From Halobaculum saliterrae (GTDB lineage: Archaea; Halobacteriota; Halobacteria; Halobacteriales; Haloferacaceae): a DNA stretch of 64,000 bases. Positions 8,605-16,964 of the stretch are shown one piece after another (the first letter of the stretch is position 1; the number at the start of each line of letters is the position of its first letter). Made by a program: the position numbers and the translations under genes. Location: contig NZ_WUUS01000001.1 of NCBI RefSeq assembly GCF_009831625.1, positions 186,301-250,300 on the forward strand, in the 5' to 3' direction. Under the pieces are notes generated by a model. It searched no databases, was not told the DNA's origin, and saw only the letters and a list, made by a program, of their open reading frames with translations.

Positions 8605-9038
8605 CGGCTCTCACCTCCGTCGGTCGCGGCGGAGTCGTCGTCCGCCGCGTCGTCGGCCACGCGCCCGCCGTCCGCGGCGACGGCGCTGGAGTCCGAGTCC
8701 CCCGGCTGGCGCATCCGGCCGGCGAGCCGGCGGAACGCGCCCCAGTGGAGGAACACCATGAACAGGATGAACACGCCCATGATCACGTCGGCCGCGTGCG
8801 TGATCGCGATCAGGAAGTCGAGCCAGGCGATCTGGTTCCCGGAGGTCCAGTCGGACCCGACGCCGGCGTTGGCGCCCTCGGCGACGGGCTGGATGCGGAA
8901 CAGCTCCTCGTAGAACACCGCGAAGTCCGCGGCCCACCACAGGATCAGCGCCGTCACCGCGAGCGCGACGACCGCGTTGATCGCGATCGCCGTCCGCGGG
9001 TAGCCCTTGGTCTCCGGAAGGTGCTCTCGGTAGCTCAT
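8601..9038 (-). CDS. Small membrane subunit of the formate dehydrogenase operon
   Basis: 145 residues. Two hydrophobic helices (about 17-38 and 75-97) are followed by a 40-residue acidic, disordered C-terminal tail. His residues sit at the ends of the second helix (AITHAADVIMGVF, FLHWGAF) and could bind haem or quinone, which is inference. Four-base overlaps with both neighbours place it firmly in the operon. It has no counterpart in the classic three-subunit FdnGHI enzyme and I cannot name a family. Confidence 0.75.
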   Translation of the reverse strand: MSYREHLPETKGYPRTAIAINAVVALAVTALILWWAADFAVFYEELFRIQPVAEGANAGVGSDWTSGNQIAWLDFLIAITHAADVIMGVFILFMVFLHWGAFRRLAGRMRQPGDSDSSAVAADGGRVADDAADDDSAATDGGESR

Positions 9039-9727
9039 GCGTTGCTCCCCTCGAACTCGTCGGCGTCCTCGCCGAAGATGATCTCCATCGCGACGTCGTT
9101 GAAGAACGAGTCGGAGCCGCGCCGGTCGAGCTCGTTGGAGATCTCCTCGGCGTCACCCACGAGCAGCGCGTCGGTCGCGCACTCCTCGGCGCAGGCGGGC
9201 CCCTTGCCGACGTCCTGACGCTCCTCGCACATCGTACACTTGTCCATCGTGCCGCCGTTGCCGAACAGCCGCGCGGCACCCTCGTCGGAGCCGGGGAACT
9301 GCGGCGCGCCGAACGGACACGCGGACAGGCAGTACTGGCAGCCGACACAGAGGTTGTCGCGCACGTCGACGAACCCGTTGTCCTTCTTGATCAACGAGTC
9401 CGTCGGGCACACGGAGACGCACGGCGCCTCCTCGCAGTGGTAGCACTGCATCGGGATCGCCGTCTCGCCGGGCGAGGCGTCCTCCTGCCCGAGCGCGCCC
9501 CCGCTGTTGGTGTTGTACCGCTCCATCGGCTCCGCCGGCTGTCCCTCCAGCATCGTCGAGATGCTGATGCGCTGTTCGTCCCTGGGCACGTCCCACGTGC
9601 GCTTGCACGCGACGACGCACCCGCCGCAGTCGATGCAGGCTTCCACGTCCGGGAAGATCCGAGCATCGTCGCCGGTGCTCATCACCCCCTGACCCATCAC
9701 CTGCTTGCTGGTTTCGTTAGTTGCCAT
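9035..9727 (-). CDS. Four-cluster [4Fe-4S] ferredoxin subunit of formate dehydrogenase
   Basis: 230 residues of the FdnH/DmsB/HybA type. Four cysteine quartets can be read: C31/34/37/41, C95/98/103/107, C127/130/133/137 and C164/167/179/183. They would form the electron wire from the molybdenum subunit to the membrane cytochrome. There is no signal peptide of its own, so if the catalytic partner is exported by Tat this subunit would travel with it. It starts six bases after the stop of the catalytic subunit and overlaps the next gene by four bases. Confidence 0.9.
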   Translation of the reverse strand: MATNETSKQVMGQGVMSTGDDARIFPDVEACIDCGGCVVACKRTWDVPRDEQRISISTMLEGQPAEPMERYNTNSGGALGQEDASPGETAIPMQCYHCEEAPCVSVCPTDSLIKKDNGFVDVRDNLCVGCQYCLSACPFGAPQFPGSDEGAARLFGNGGTMDKCTMCEERQDVGKGPACAEECATDALLVGDAEEISNELDRRGSDSFFNDVAMEIIFGEDADEFEGSNA

Positions 9728-9733
9728 TGGGAA

Positions 9734-12700
9734 TCACTGCACCGTGCTGCTGTCGCGGACGTCGAAGTCCTTCTGCCGGCCGAAGCCGTCCCGGTCCTGC
9801 GGGAACTCGTAGGACTCGATGTCGACGACGTTGTCGGCGAGGCCGTCCTCCTCGACGGGCCGCATCGACAGCTCCTCGACCACCGAGGGCGTCGCCTTCT
9901 GGATCCGTACCATCGACGCCTTCGTCTCCTGCATCTGCGTCTCCACGTCGTAGCCGCGGGAGGTGATCGCGTTCACCGACTCCCCGATGGCGTACGGTAC
10001 GGTGCCGTCGGGATAGCGGTCCTCCAGCGACTCGCCCTTGAACATCCCGCCCCAGTGGAACGGGAAGAACGTCTCGCTGTCGTTCGGACGGTGGGTGACG
10101 CGCGCCTTCAGCAGGATCGAGCCGCGGTCGGTCGTCGAGGCGACGACGAGGTCGCCGCCGTCGATGCCCAGCCGCTCGGCCATGTCGGGGTTGATCTCCA
10201 CGTACATGTGCGGCTGGAGGTCGGCGGTGTGTTTGTTCGAACGCGTCTCGGAGCCGCCGCCCTGATGTTCGACCTGGCGACCGCTCGTGAGGATCGTCCA
10301 CTCGGCGTCGCCCGACTGCTCGTCGAAGGCGCCGGCGTCGGTGAGCCGCTGCATGGACTCCTCCTGGACCGTCGAGTTGTTCTGGTCCAGCCGGTAGAAG
10401 TTCCGCTGCTGGCCGTTCGACGGCCACTGCTCGACGAGGTCCGGCCGCGGGCTCTCGATCGGCTCGCGGTGGACGGGCGTCGTGTCGAGGAAGCTCCAGA
10501 CGACGCCGCGGGCGCGGCCGCGCCCGGTCGGCGCGTCCGGCTGCGGGTTGTCGAACTGGCCGTAGAAGTCCATGTCGTAGTCGGCCCAGTCGTACTTCTG
10601 GTTCATCGCCTCGGCGGTGTCGGCGACCGACGTGTCCTCGCGGAGCGCGTACTCGTACGGGAGCGTCAGCGCGTCCGCGTTGTGCGGGTCGTCCGGCATC
10701 GTCGTCGCGAAGCCGGGGTACTGCGGAACGCCCTCGATCGTGCCGTCCCACCACTCCGGTTCGTAGGAGTCACGCAGCAGGCTGAGGCCCTCCTCGCCCT
10801 GCTGGTCGTACGTCGTCTGCATCGGGTACGGCTCGTCGGTCGCCATCTCCTCCCACTCCTCGGGGGTGGGCGCCTGCACGCCCCACCGGGTGCGGAAGTC
10901 CTGTCCCCCGTCGCGGGGGTCCATGTCGTCGTTCCAGAGGATCGGCGTGCCCGGGTGCCCCTCGCCCCAGCACGGCCACGGGAGCATCCAGTACTCGCCG
11001 TCGACGGGCGTGCCGGGCGCGTCCGCCTTCGTGTCCTCGGTGGAGAAGGCGTAGTCGTACTCCAGGTGCTGCTGGAGGCGCTCGGGGTCCTGGCAGTAGC
11101 CGATGGTCCGCATGCCGAGGTTGAACTCTCGGATGACCGACTCGTACGTCGACTTGCCGTTGTACAGCGCCGGACCCGAGCCCCAGTCGAAGTGCTCGCC
11201 CATGCCGAGGTGACCCGCCAGCTCCTGCATGATCCGCAGGTCCGGACGGGAGTTGTGACCCGGCGAGCGAACCGGCTCGGACCACTGGGTCGCGCGGTGG
11301 GAGTTCGTCAGCGAGCGGTAGTGCTCGTACTGGCTGGATGCCGCGAGCAGGACGACCTCCGTGTCGGACTGGTCCACGTCGGCGAGCACCGACGCCACCG
11401 ACGGGAACACGTCCACCACGACCAGCAGGTCGAGGTTCTCGATCGCCTTCCGCTGTTTCTCCATCTCGGAGATGGAGTTCAGCGAGTGTCCCCACACGAC
11501 CGCCGCCTTCAGCTCGTTCGGCTGGTAGATCGGCGTCTCGTTCAGCCGCTCCTCCTGGGGGAGCGCGGCGTCGAACCAGCGGGCCACCGTCAGGCCCTTC
11601 TGGAACATCATCGAGTTCTCCGCCGGGAACGACTCGTCGATCTCGTCGGCGTTCTCGGTGTTCGTGGACTGCCGGACGTACTTCTCCGCCGGCATCTCGC
11701 CGTACTCCTCGTACAGGTCGTCGAACTCGATGGTGCCCGAGGTCTGTGGCGTGCGCGACCAGACGTCACACCAGTACTGCCACGAGCCGGGCGAACCGAC
11801 CGAGTAGTAGCCCGGCAGGATGTGGCTCGCGACCGCCAGGTCCGTCGCACCCTGGACGTTCGCGTGCCCGCGCATGACCTGCAGGCCGCCGCCGGACTGG
11901 GCCGCCGCGCCGGCGCCCAGCGAGAGCATCGCGTACGAGCGGATGTTCTGGGTCCCGTTGTTGTGCTGGGTCCCGCCCATCGCCCACTCGATCTGCATCT
12001 TCGGCTGGTTCTCGACGATGAGGTCCGTCAGCTCCTCGATCTCGTCGGTCGAGAGCCACGTGATGTCCGACACCGTCTCGAGGTCGTAGTCGTCGAGGTC
12101 GTCCTCGACGTCCGGCCACGCCTGCACGCGGCCCTCGAGCATGTCGTCGTCCAGCTCGCCGCGGTCGCGGAGCTGCTTGATGACCCCCATCATGAGGGCC
12201 ACGTCCGTGCCGGGACGGAGGCGGTAGAAGTAGTCGGCGTGGGCCGCGGTCTTGGTGAACCGCGGCTCGACGACGACGATGTCCCCGCCGCGCTTCTGGC
12301 CCTCGAGGATGTGCTGCATCGCGATCGGGTGGGCCTCCGCGGGGTTCTGCCCGATTATCAGGTTCATATCGAAGTTCCGATAATCGTTGATCGAGTTCGT
12401 CATCGCCCCGTAGCCCCACGTGTTCGCGAGGCCGGCGACCGTCGTCGAGTGGCAGATCCGCGCCTGGTGGTCGACGTTGTTCGTGCCCCACAGCGACGCG
12501 AGCTTCCGGAACGCGTACGCCTCCTCGTTGGAGTGGTGCGCGCTCCCGAGCCACATCGTGCTGTCGGCGCCGTACTCGTCTTTGATCCGGGTCAGCTCGT
12601 CGGCGACCGTGGAGTACGCCTCGTCCCACGAGAGCTTCTCCCAGCCGCCGTCGACCTTCCGCATCGGCGACTTCAGCCGCCGCTCGGAGTGCTCCGTCTC

Positions 12701-13003
12701 GTAGATGCCGGCGCCCTTCGAGCAGAGCGATCCGTTGTTGACCGGGTGCTCCTCCCACGGCTCCATGCCGACGAACGCGTCGCCCTTCTTCTCGCCGTGG
12801 AAGCCGCAGCCGACCGAGCAGTAGTTGCAGATCGTCTTCGTCAGCTCGTTGTGATCTGTGTCCGTTCCGTCCTCTTCCCCGTCGTCGCTCTGCGCCAGCG
12901 CCTGTCCGGCGCCGCCGCCACCGAGGGCGACCGCGCCGGCCAACGCGCTCGCCTTCATGAACGACCGTCTGTCTAGGTCCAGTGAGACCGGTTCCGTGCT
13001 CAT
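9734..13003 (-). CDS. Formate dehydrogenase catalytic subunit, Tat-exported, Cys-type
   Basis: 1089 residues of the molybdopterin oxidoreductase family. Residues 11-36 are a twin-arginine signal (DRRSFMK, hydrophobic stretch, AQA-like end). A [4Fe-4S] site is formed by C59, C62, C66 and C94. The active-site motif is ARIC184-H185, the Cys-His pair that marks formate dehydrogenases, with Cys in place of selenocysteine. The C-terminal domain (about 950-1075) is the molybdopterin dinucleotide-binding fold (FFPFHWGGMFKGES). The ATG at 13001-13003 places the RR motif correctly. It heads the four-gene operon, and the signal implies the enzyme faces outward. Other dimethyl sulfoxide reductase-family substrates are less likely given the Cys-His pair. 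Confidence 0.88.
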   Translation of the reverse strand: MSTEPVSLDLDRRSFMKASALAGAVALGGGGAGQALAQSDDGEEDGTDTDHNELTKTICNYCSVGCGFHGEKKGDAFVGMEPWEEHPVNNGSLCSKGAGIYETEHSERRLKSPMRKVDGGWEKLSWDEAYSTVADELTRIKDEYGADSTMWLGSAHHSNEEAYAFRKLASLWGTNNVDHQARICHSTTVAGLANTWGYGAMTNSINDYRNFDMNLIIGQNPAEAHPIAMQHILEGQKRGGDIVVVEPRFTKTAAHADYFYRLRPGTDVALMMGVIKQLRDRGELDDDMLEGRVQAWPDVEDDLDDYDLETVSDITWLSTDEIEELTDLIVENQPKMQIEWAMGGTQHNNGTQNIRSYAMLSLGAGAAAQSGGGLQVMRGHANVQGATDLAVASHILPGYYSVGSPGSWQYWCDVWSRTPQTSGTIEFDDLYEEYGEMPAEKYVRQSTNTENADEIDESFPAENSMMFQKGLTVARWFDAALPQEERLNETPIYQPNELKAAVVWGHSLNSISEMEKQRKAIENLDLLVVVDVFPSVASVLADVDQSDTEVVLLAASSQYEHYRSLTNSHRATQWSEPVRSPGHNSRPDLRIMQELAGHLGMGEHFDWGSGPALYNGKSTYESVIREFNLGMRTIGYCQDPERLQQHLEYDYAFSTEDTKADAPGTPVDGEYWMLPWPCWGEGHPGTPILWNDDMDPRDGGQDFRTRWGVQAPTPEEWEEMATDEPYPMQTTYDQQGEEGLSLLRDSYEPEWWDGTIEGVPQYPGFATTMPDDPHNADALTLPYEYALREDTSVADTAEAMNQKYDWADYDMDFYGQFDNPQPDAPTGRGRARGVVWSFLDTTPVHREPIESPRPDLVEQWPSNGQQRNFYRLDQNNSTVQEESMQRLTDAGAFDEQSGDAEWTILTSGRQVEHQGGGSETRSNKHTADLQPHMYVEINPDMAERLGIDGGDLVVASTTDRGSILLKARVTHRPNDSETFFPFHWGGMFKGESLEDRYPDGTVPYAIGESVNAITSRGYDVETQMQETKASMVRIQKATPSVVEELSMRPVEEDGLADNVVDIESYEFPQDRDGFGRQKDFDVRDSSTVQ

Positions 13004-13020
13004 TGTGTTATGTTGACATT

Positions 13021-13035
13021 CACCACTGGTTGGTG
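13021..13035. promoter_or_regulatory. Dyad just upstream of the formate dehydrogenase start
   Basis: CACCA (13021-13025) and TGGTG (13031-13035) are perfect inverted arms around CTGGT, with an inner ACCACTGGT palindrome. The dyad sits 18-32 bases before the start codon. It may be an operator or a leader hairpin. Confidence 0.35.
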
Positions 13036-13168
13036 GGCTATCGTCACGGTGCACGTAATCGACCTCCTTTAATCTTCGCTACGATCGTGACTGGATTTTT
13101 TCGGCCCTCCTAAAATAACCGGAAAGATCACCCGGAACACGGCTGTCCCACGATCCCCCTGCGCAAGG

Positions 13169-13174
13169 TATATA
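13169..13174 (+). promoter_or_regulatory. TATA box for the HdrA/MvhD-like gene
   Basis: TATATA within AAGGTATATAGG lies 25-30 bases before the ATG at 13199, ideal for a leaderless archaeal transcript. Confidence 0.75.
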
Positions 13175-13198
13175 GGCGCCACCCCGTTGGCTCCGACG

Positions 13199-15349
13199 AT
13201 GAACGTCGGGGCATTCGTCTGTTCGTGCGGGGGGACCTGCGACGTGGACCTGGAGTCGGTCCGCGACGGGGTCCGCGATGTCGACGTGGTCGCGTCATCG
13301 GAGCAGCTGTGCCGGGACGCGCTTCCGGCCGTCGACGGACTGATCGACGAGTACGACCTCGACCAGTTGATCGTTGGCGCCTGCGACGACGGCTGTAAGT
13401 CGAAGTTCGACGACCTGGTCGAGCGCAACGGACTCCACCCGGACGCGGCCGCCTACGTCGACCACCGCGAGCGGGCCGGGTGGGTCCACGAGCGCGACGA
13501 CGCCACCGACAAGACCGCGCGACTGATCAACGCCCGCAGAACCGGCATCGAGTACGAGGCAGCCACGCGCACCGTCTCGCGGGAGGCCGGCGAGCAGGTG
13601 CTCGTCGTCGGCGACGCCGAGACCGCGGCCGCGCTCTCCGATTCCGCCGAGGTGACACTTCTCGCGGACGGCGCGGAGTACGCTGACGCCGACGCGGATC
13701 TCTCGGACGTTAGCGTCGAGCGTGGCCGCCTCGTCGCCGTCGATGGGGGGTTCGGTGAGTTCGAGGTGCAGGTCGAGGCGCGCGTCACCGACGACTGTAT
13801 CTCCTGTATGAAGTGCGTGAGGGAGGGCCCGGACGGGATGGTGACGCGCCGCCCCGTCGACATCCACCCGGACGCCCCGGAGGGCGAGTGGACCGACTGC
13901 TGTCCGACCGACGCGATCGATCTGTCGGGCGTCACGGACACCCTCGACGCGGACCAAGTCGTCGACCCGGCGGGTACGTCGACCGCGCGGGCTGGCCGCA
14001 TCGGCTACTACACGGGCCCGGTCGACGCCGGAACGATCGCCTCCGTGGAGTCGCTGTTGGGCGGGGTCGAGAAGCCGAAGTACCTCGATCTGCAGATGGA
14101 CGTGTGCGCCGCGGGCGACTCCGGCCAGCAGGGCTGTACCGCCTGCGTCGACGCCTGTCCGCACGACGCCGTCGACCGGCCGGCGGTCGACGAGGTCGAG
14201 TTCGACCTGACCGCCTGCGAGAACTGCGGCGCGTGCACCTCCTCGTGCCCGACGGGCGCGACGTCGCTGCGGGAGCCGTCGAACGAGCGGATCGCCCGCG
14301 AGGTCGAGGCGCTGCTCAGCCGCGAGACCGACGAGGGCGGCATCTGGCCGTTCACCGGGAGCGACGACGGCATCGAGACCCCCGTCGTCGCGTTCACCTG
14401 CGACGAGCGCGCCGCCGCGGCCCTCGACGAGTACGGCCGGCGCGCGGCCGCCGGCGAGGACATCACCTACCCGCCGGTCCTTCCGGTGGAGGTGAACTGC
14501 ACCGACACCGTCGGCGAGGGACACGTCATGCACGCGCTCGCCGCGGGCGCGGCCGGCGTCGCCATCGTCGGCTGCGGGGGCTCGTGTCTCCACTCCGGCC
14601 CGGACCCGAAGGCGGAACTCGTCGAGCGGCTCAACCGCGCGACGAGCGATCTCGGGCTGGGCGAGCGCGTCGGGTTCTTCGCGCCCGACCCGCACGAACC
14701 CGGCGCGTTCGCCGAGGAGCTGGGTCGCTTCACGGAGCTGACGCTGGACCCGACGCCCGTCCCCGAGGGCGAGCACCGCGCGACGGGCGTCGTCCGCGAG
14801 GACAAGCCCAACCCCGCGTTCAACAGCCACGACTGGACGCTCGAGTCGGTGCGACGGATCCTGGAGTTCGCCGAGCCCGAGCGCGAGACCATCCGCGGAC
14901 TGAAGGACTTCGGCGTGATGTCCGTCTCCGACGCCTGCAACCTCACGCCGACGTGTTCGACGCTGTGCCCGACGGACGCCATCCGGCGGACCGACGACGG
15001 GAACCTCCAGTTCAACCACGAGGACTGCGTCAACTGCGAGCTCTGTGAGGAGGGCTGCCCCGAGACCGCGATCACGATGGAGCAGGGATTGGACCTCTCG
15101 CGCCTCCCCGAGAACCGGACGGCCGGCGAGGGCGCCGTCGCCGACGACGACCCGCGCTGGGAGACGGTTCACGACGGCGAGATGCTGGAGTGCGCCCGCT
15201 GCGGCGACCCGTTCACCTCGGCGGCCTCCGCCGAACACATCCAGTCGGAGGTCGGCGGCCTCGTCGAGGGGATCGCGCCCGACTCCGATCACAGCGTCTT
15301 CGAGTACTGCGGCGACTGCCGCGCGCAGTTGCTGTTCGACAACCGTTGA
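13199..15349 (+). CDS. HdrA/MvhD-like multi-cluster iron-sulfur protein
   Basis: 716 residues, cytoplasmic (no signal). Domains in order: an HdrA-type N-terminus (VCSCGGTC), a degenerate Rossmann-like strand (EQVLVVGDAETAAALS) lacking the GxGxxG of HdrA flavin sites, and a ferredoxin quartet CISCMKC...CC. Two ferredoxin quartets follow (GCTACVDACP, CENCGACTSSCP), then an MvhD-like domain (AFTCDE, VNCTDTV, VGCGGSC). Two further C-rich motifs (TCSTLCP, CVNCELCEEGCP) precede a zinc-ribbon-like C-terminus (CARCGDP, CGDC). About six clusters are possible. It diverges from the formate dehydrogenase and precedes its chaperone, so it may exchange electrons with that system. No HdrB or HdrC is encoded nearby. 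Confidence 0.78.
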   Translation: MNVGAFVCSCGGTCDVDLESVRDGVRDVDVVASSEQLCRDALPAVDGLIDEYDLDQLIVGACDDGCKSKFDDLVERNGLHPDAAAYVDHRERAGWVHERDDATDKTARLINARRTGIEYEAATRTVSREAGEQVLVVGDAETAAALSDSAEVTLLADGAEYADADADLSDVSVERGRLVAVDGGFGEFEVQVEARVTDDCISCMKCVREGPDGMVTRRPVDIHPDAPEGEWTDCCPTDAIDLSGVTDTLDADQVVDPAGTSTARAGRIGYYTGPVDAGTIASVESLLGGVEKPKYLDLQMDVCAAGDSGQQGCTACVDACPHDAVDRPAVDEVEFDLTACENCGACTSSCPTGATSLREPSNERIAREVEALLSRETDEGGIWPFTGSDDGIETPVVAFTCDERAAAALDEYGRRAAAGEDITYPPVLPVEVNCTDTVGEGHVMHALAAGAAGVAIVGCGGSCLHSGPDPKAELVERLNRATSDLGLGERVGFFAPDPHEPGAFAEELGRFTELTLDPTPVPEGEHRATGVVREDKPNPAFNSHDWTLESVRRILEFAEPERETIRGLKDFGVMSVSDACNLTPTCSTLCPTDAIRRTDDGNLQFNHEDCVNCELCEEGCPETAITMEQGLDLSRLPENRTAGEGAVADDDPRWETVHDGEMLECARCGDPFTSAASAEHIQSEVGGLVEGIAPDSDHSVFEYCGDCRAQLLFDNR

Positions 15350-15386
15350 GGGCCGACCGCCCACTCCCCCACCCCACACAGACACC

Positions 15387-16019
15387 ATGAGCACCGACGA
15401 ACTCGCCGTCTACGACGCCCGGATCGAACTGATCGACTTCTGTATCGAGGTGTTCCACGACGCGCCGACCGAGGAGTTCCTCTCGCATCTCCTCTCGGGC
15501 GACATGCGAACCCCCGAGGACAGCGTCAACGACCACCTCGACGCCGGGTTCGAACACGTCCGGGCGTTCGTCGACGCCCACGAGGGCGACGACGTCGAGG
15601 AGCTCCACACCGAGCTTCGCCGGAAGTACACCGAGGTGTTCGTCGGCCCGCGCCCGCCGGTCCTGCTGCACGAGACGAACTACCGCGAGGACACGGAGTT
15701 CATCGGCGAGGGGCTCGCGGAGGTCGAGGCCAGCTACGGCGCCGCCGGGTGGACGCCGCCCGAGGAGTACCCCGAGGAGAACGACTTCGTCGCCGTCGAG
15801 CTCGCGTTCCTGCGGTGGCTCGTCACCAAGCAGCGCGAGGGACGGGACGAGACGTTCGGCTACGAGCGCGTGTTCCTCGACAACCACCTCATGACGTGGG
15901 TCGACGACGCCGTCGCCGAGGTTCACGAGGAGACGGACGAACCCCTGTTCCTGGCGGCCGCGGAGATCCTCGCGGGGCTCGTGGAGTTCGAGGACGAGAT
16001 CGTCGCACAGATGGCGTAA
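15387..16019 (+). CDS. TorD/DmsD-family molybdoenzyme chaperone
   Basis: 210 residues, all-helical, acidic. It matches the TorD/DmsD/NarJ chaperone family, which binds the Tat signal of molybdoenzymes and holds them for cofactor loading. Family-like segments are LRRKYTEVFVGPRPPVLLHETNY and LAFLRWLVTKQREG (about residues 145-165), followed by FLDNHLMTWVDDAVAEV. It starts 37 bases after the HdrA/MvhD-like gene on the same strand, so both are likely cotranscribed. The Tat-exported formate dehydrogenase across the divergent promoter is the obvious client, by inference from position. Confidence 0.85.
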   Translation: MSTDELAVYDARIELIDFCIEVFHDAPTEEFLSHLLSGDMRTPEDSVNDHLDAGFEHVRAFVDAHEGDDVEELHTELRRKYTEVFVGPRPPVLLHETNYREDTEFIGEGLAEVEASYGAAGWTPPEEYPEENDFVAVELAFLRWLVTKQREGRDETFGYERVFLDNHLMTWVDDAVAEVHEETDEPLFLAAAEILAGLVEFEDEIVAQMA

Positions 16020-16087
16020 GAGCGATCGGATTCGACGCGCGACGCGGTTCTCGGTTCTCGGTTCTCCGATCGTGTGCCCGCGACGCC

Positions 16088-16390
16088 TCAGTCGTCCGAC
16101 GGGCGTCCCGCCGACGCGCCGTCGGAGACGCCCGTCGTGTACACGACCGCGAACCCGCCCAGCACCGACAGCCCCGCGAAGACGACGACGACGGGGGTGC
16201 CGATCGCCATCGCCCGCTCCATCGCGAAGTACGCGCCCCAGGTCTTCCGCCCGATCGACTCGGCGGCGATCGCCATCGCCGCGACGCCCGCGACCGAGAG
16301 GACGAGTCCGAGCACCGACAGCCCCGCGAACGCCCGCGCGAGCCACGCGCCGGAGAGCCGATCGGCCCCGCCGAGGAGGCGGTCAGACAT
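16088..16390 (-). CDS. Small membrane protein (100 aa), last of a three-gene set
   Basis: 100 residues with two hydrophobic helices (about 18-43 and 60-84) and a short Ser/Asp-rich tail. It overlaps the preceding gene by eight bases, which argues for one transcript and coupled translation. No known motif. It lies between the formate dehydrogenase chaperone and a Tat-exported DyP-like protein, but nothing in the sequence ties it to either. Confidence 0.6.
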   Translation of the reverse strand: MSDRLLGGADRLSGAWLARAFAGLSVLGLVLSVAGVAAMAIAAESIGRKTWGAYFAMERAMAIGTPVVVVFAGLSVLGGFAVVYTTGVSDGASAGRPSDD

Positions 16391-16703
16391 CGTACACCAC
16401 CCGCGCGGTCAGCGAGACGAGGAGCAGCGGGACCAACAGCGCGAGCAGTCCCCCCATCAGGATGCCCATGTAGCTGATCGTCGACTCGAGGTGGATCGCC
16501 CAGTGCCAGGTTCCCTTGACCTCCGCGATGACGGCCACGGTGCCCACCATGAGCAACGAGAGCGCGAGCAGCGACGCGAGCGTGTACGCGCCGACCCGCA
16601 CCCAGTACAGCGCGCCGGCGAGTCGACCGCGGTCGTCGCCCGCGCCGTCGGCGACCTCCCCCGAACGGGCGCCGCCCTCGGCGGGCGCGGTCGGGCTACT
16701 CAT
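16383..16703 (-). CDS. Small membrane protein (106 aa), middle of a three-gene set
   Basis: 106 residues. A polar acidic N-terminus of about 30 residues is followed by hydrophobic helices near 40-60 and 75-100. Between them is a Trp/His-rich loop (KGTWHWAIHLESTISYMG). The ATG at 16701-16703 overlaps the stop of the upstream 46-residue gene (ATGAGTAG), which supports this start over one three codons earlier. The WHWAIH loop facing one membrane side could bind haem or metal, which is speculative. Confidence 0.6.
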   Translation of the reverse strand: MSSPTAPAEGGARSGEVADGAGDDRGRLAGALYWVRVGAYTLASLLALSLLMVGTVAVIAEVKGTWHWAIHLESTISYMGILMGGLLALLVPLLLVSLTARVVYDV

Positions 16704-16836
16704 CGACGCCACCCCCCGCCGCGTCGTACGATCGGTACGCGTCGTACGTCGCCAGCGCGAGGACGAGGACGCCGACGCCGAGGACGACGAACGCGGGGCC
16801 GAGCGCGAGCGGGAGGTTCGCGTGTGTTCCGCCCAT
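16696..16836 (-). CDS. 46-residue single-helix membrane protein
   Basis: 46 residues with one hydrophobic helix (about 8-30) and an acidic C-terminus. It is first in a chain of three overlapping small membrane genes. The start ATG is at 16834-16836. The size and position suggest a small subunit of a membrane complex made with the next two genes. Function unknown. Confidence 0.6.
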   Translation of the reverse strand: MGGTHANLPLALGPAFVVLGVGVLVLALATYDAYRSYDAAGGGVDE

Positions 16837-16964
16837 GATGAGAGATCGCTCGGTCCGCGGACTCAAAGCGTTTGTGTCGGGACCGACGGCCGCCGACGCC
16901 GCCCGTTGCCCGAGTCCGTGGCGACCGAACGCTTTTGCCCGCGTGAGCCGTGACACGTCATAGA

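Noticed and set aside
9437-12976. A 1179-codon plus-strand open frame opposite the formate dehydrogenase catalytic gene
   Set aside because: It mirrors the real gene frame, is Val/Arg/Leu-rich with no family features and lacks a start context.
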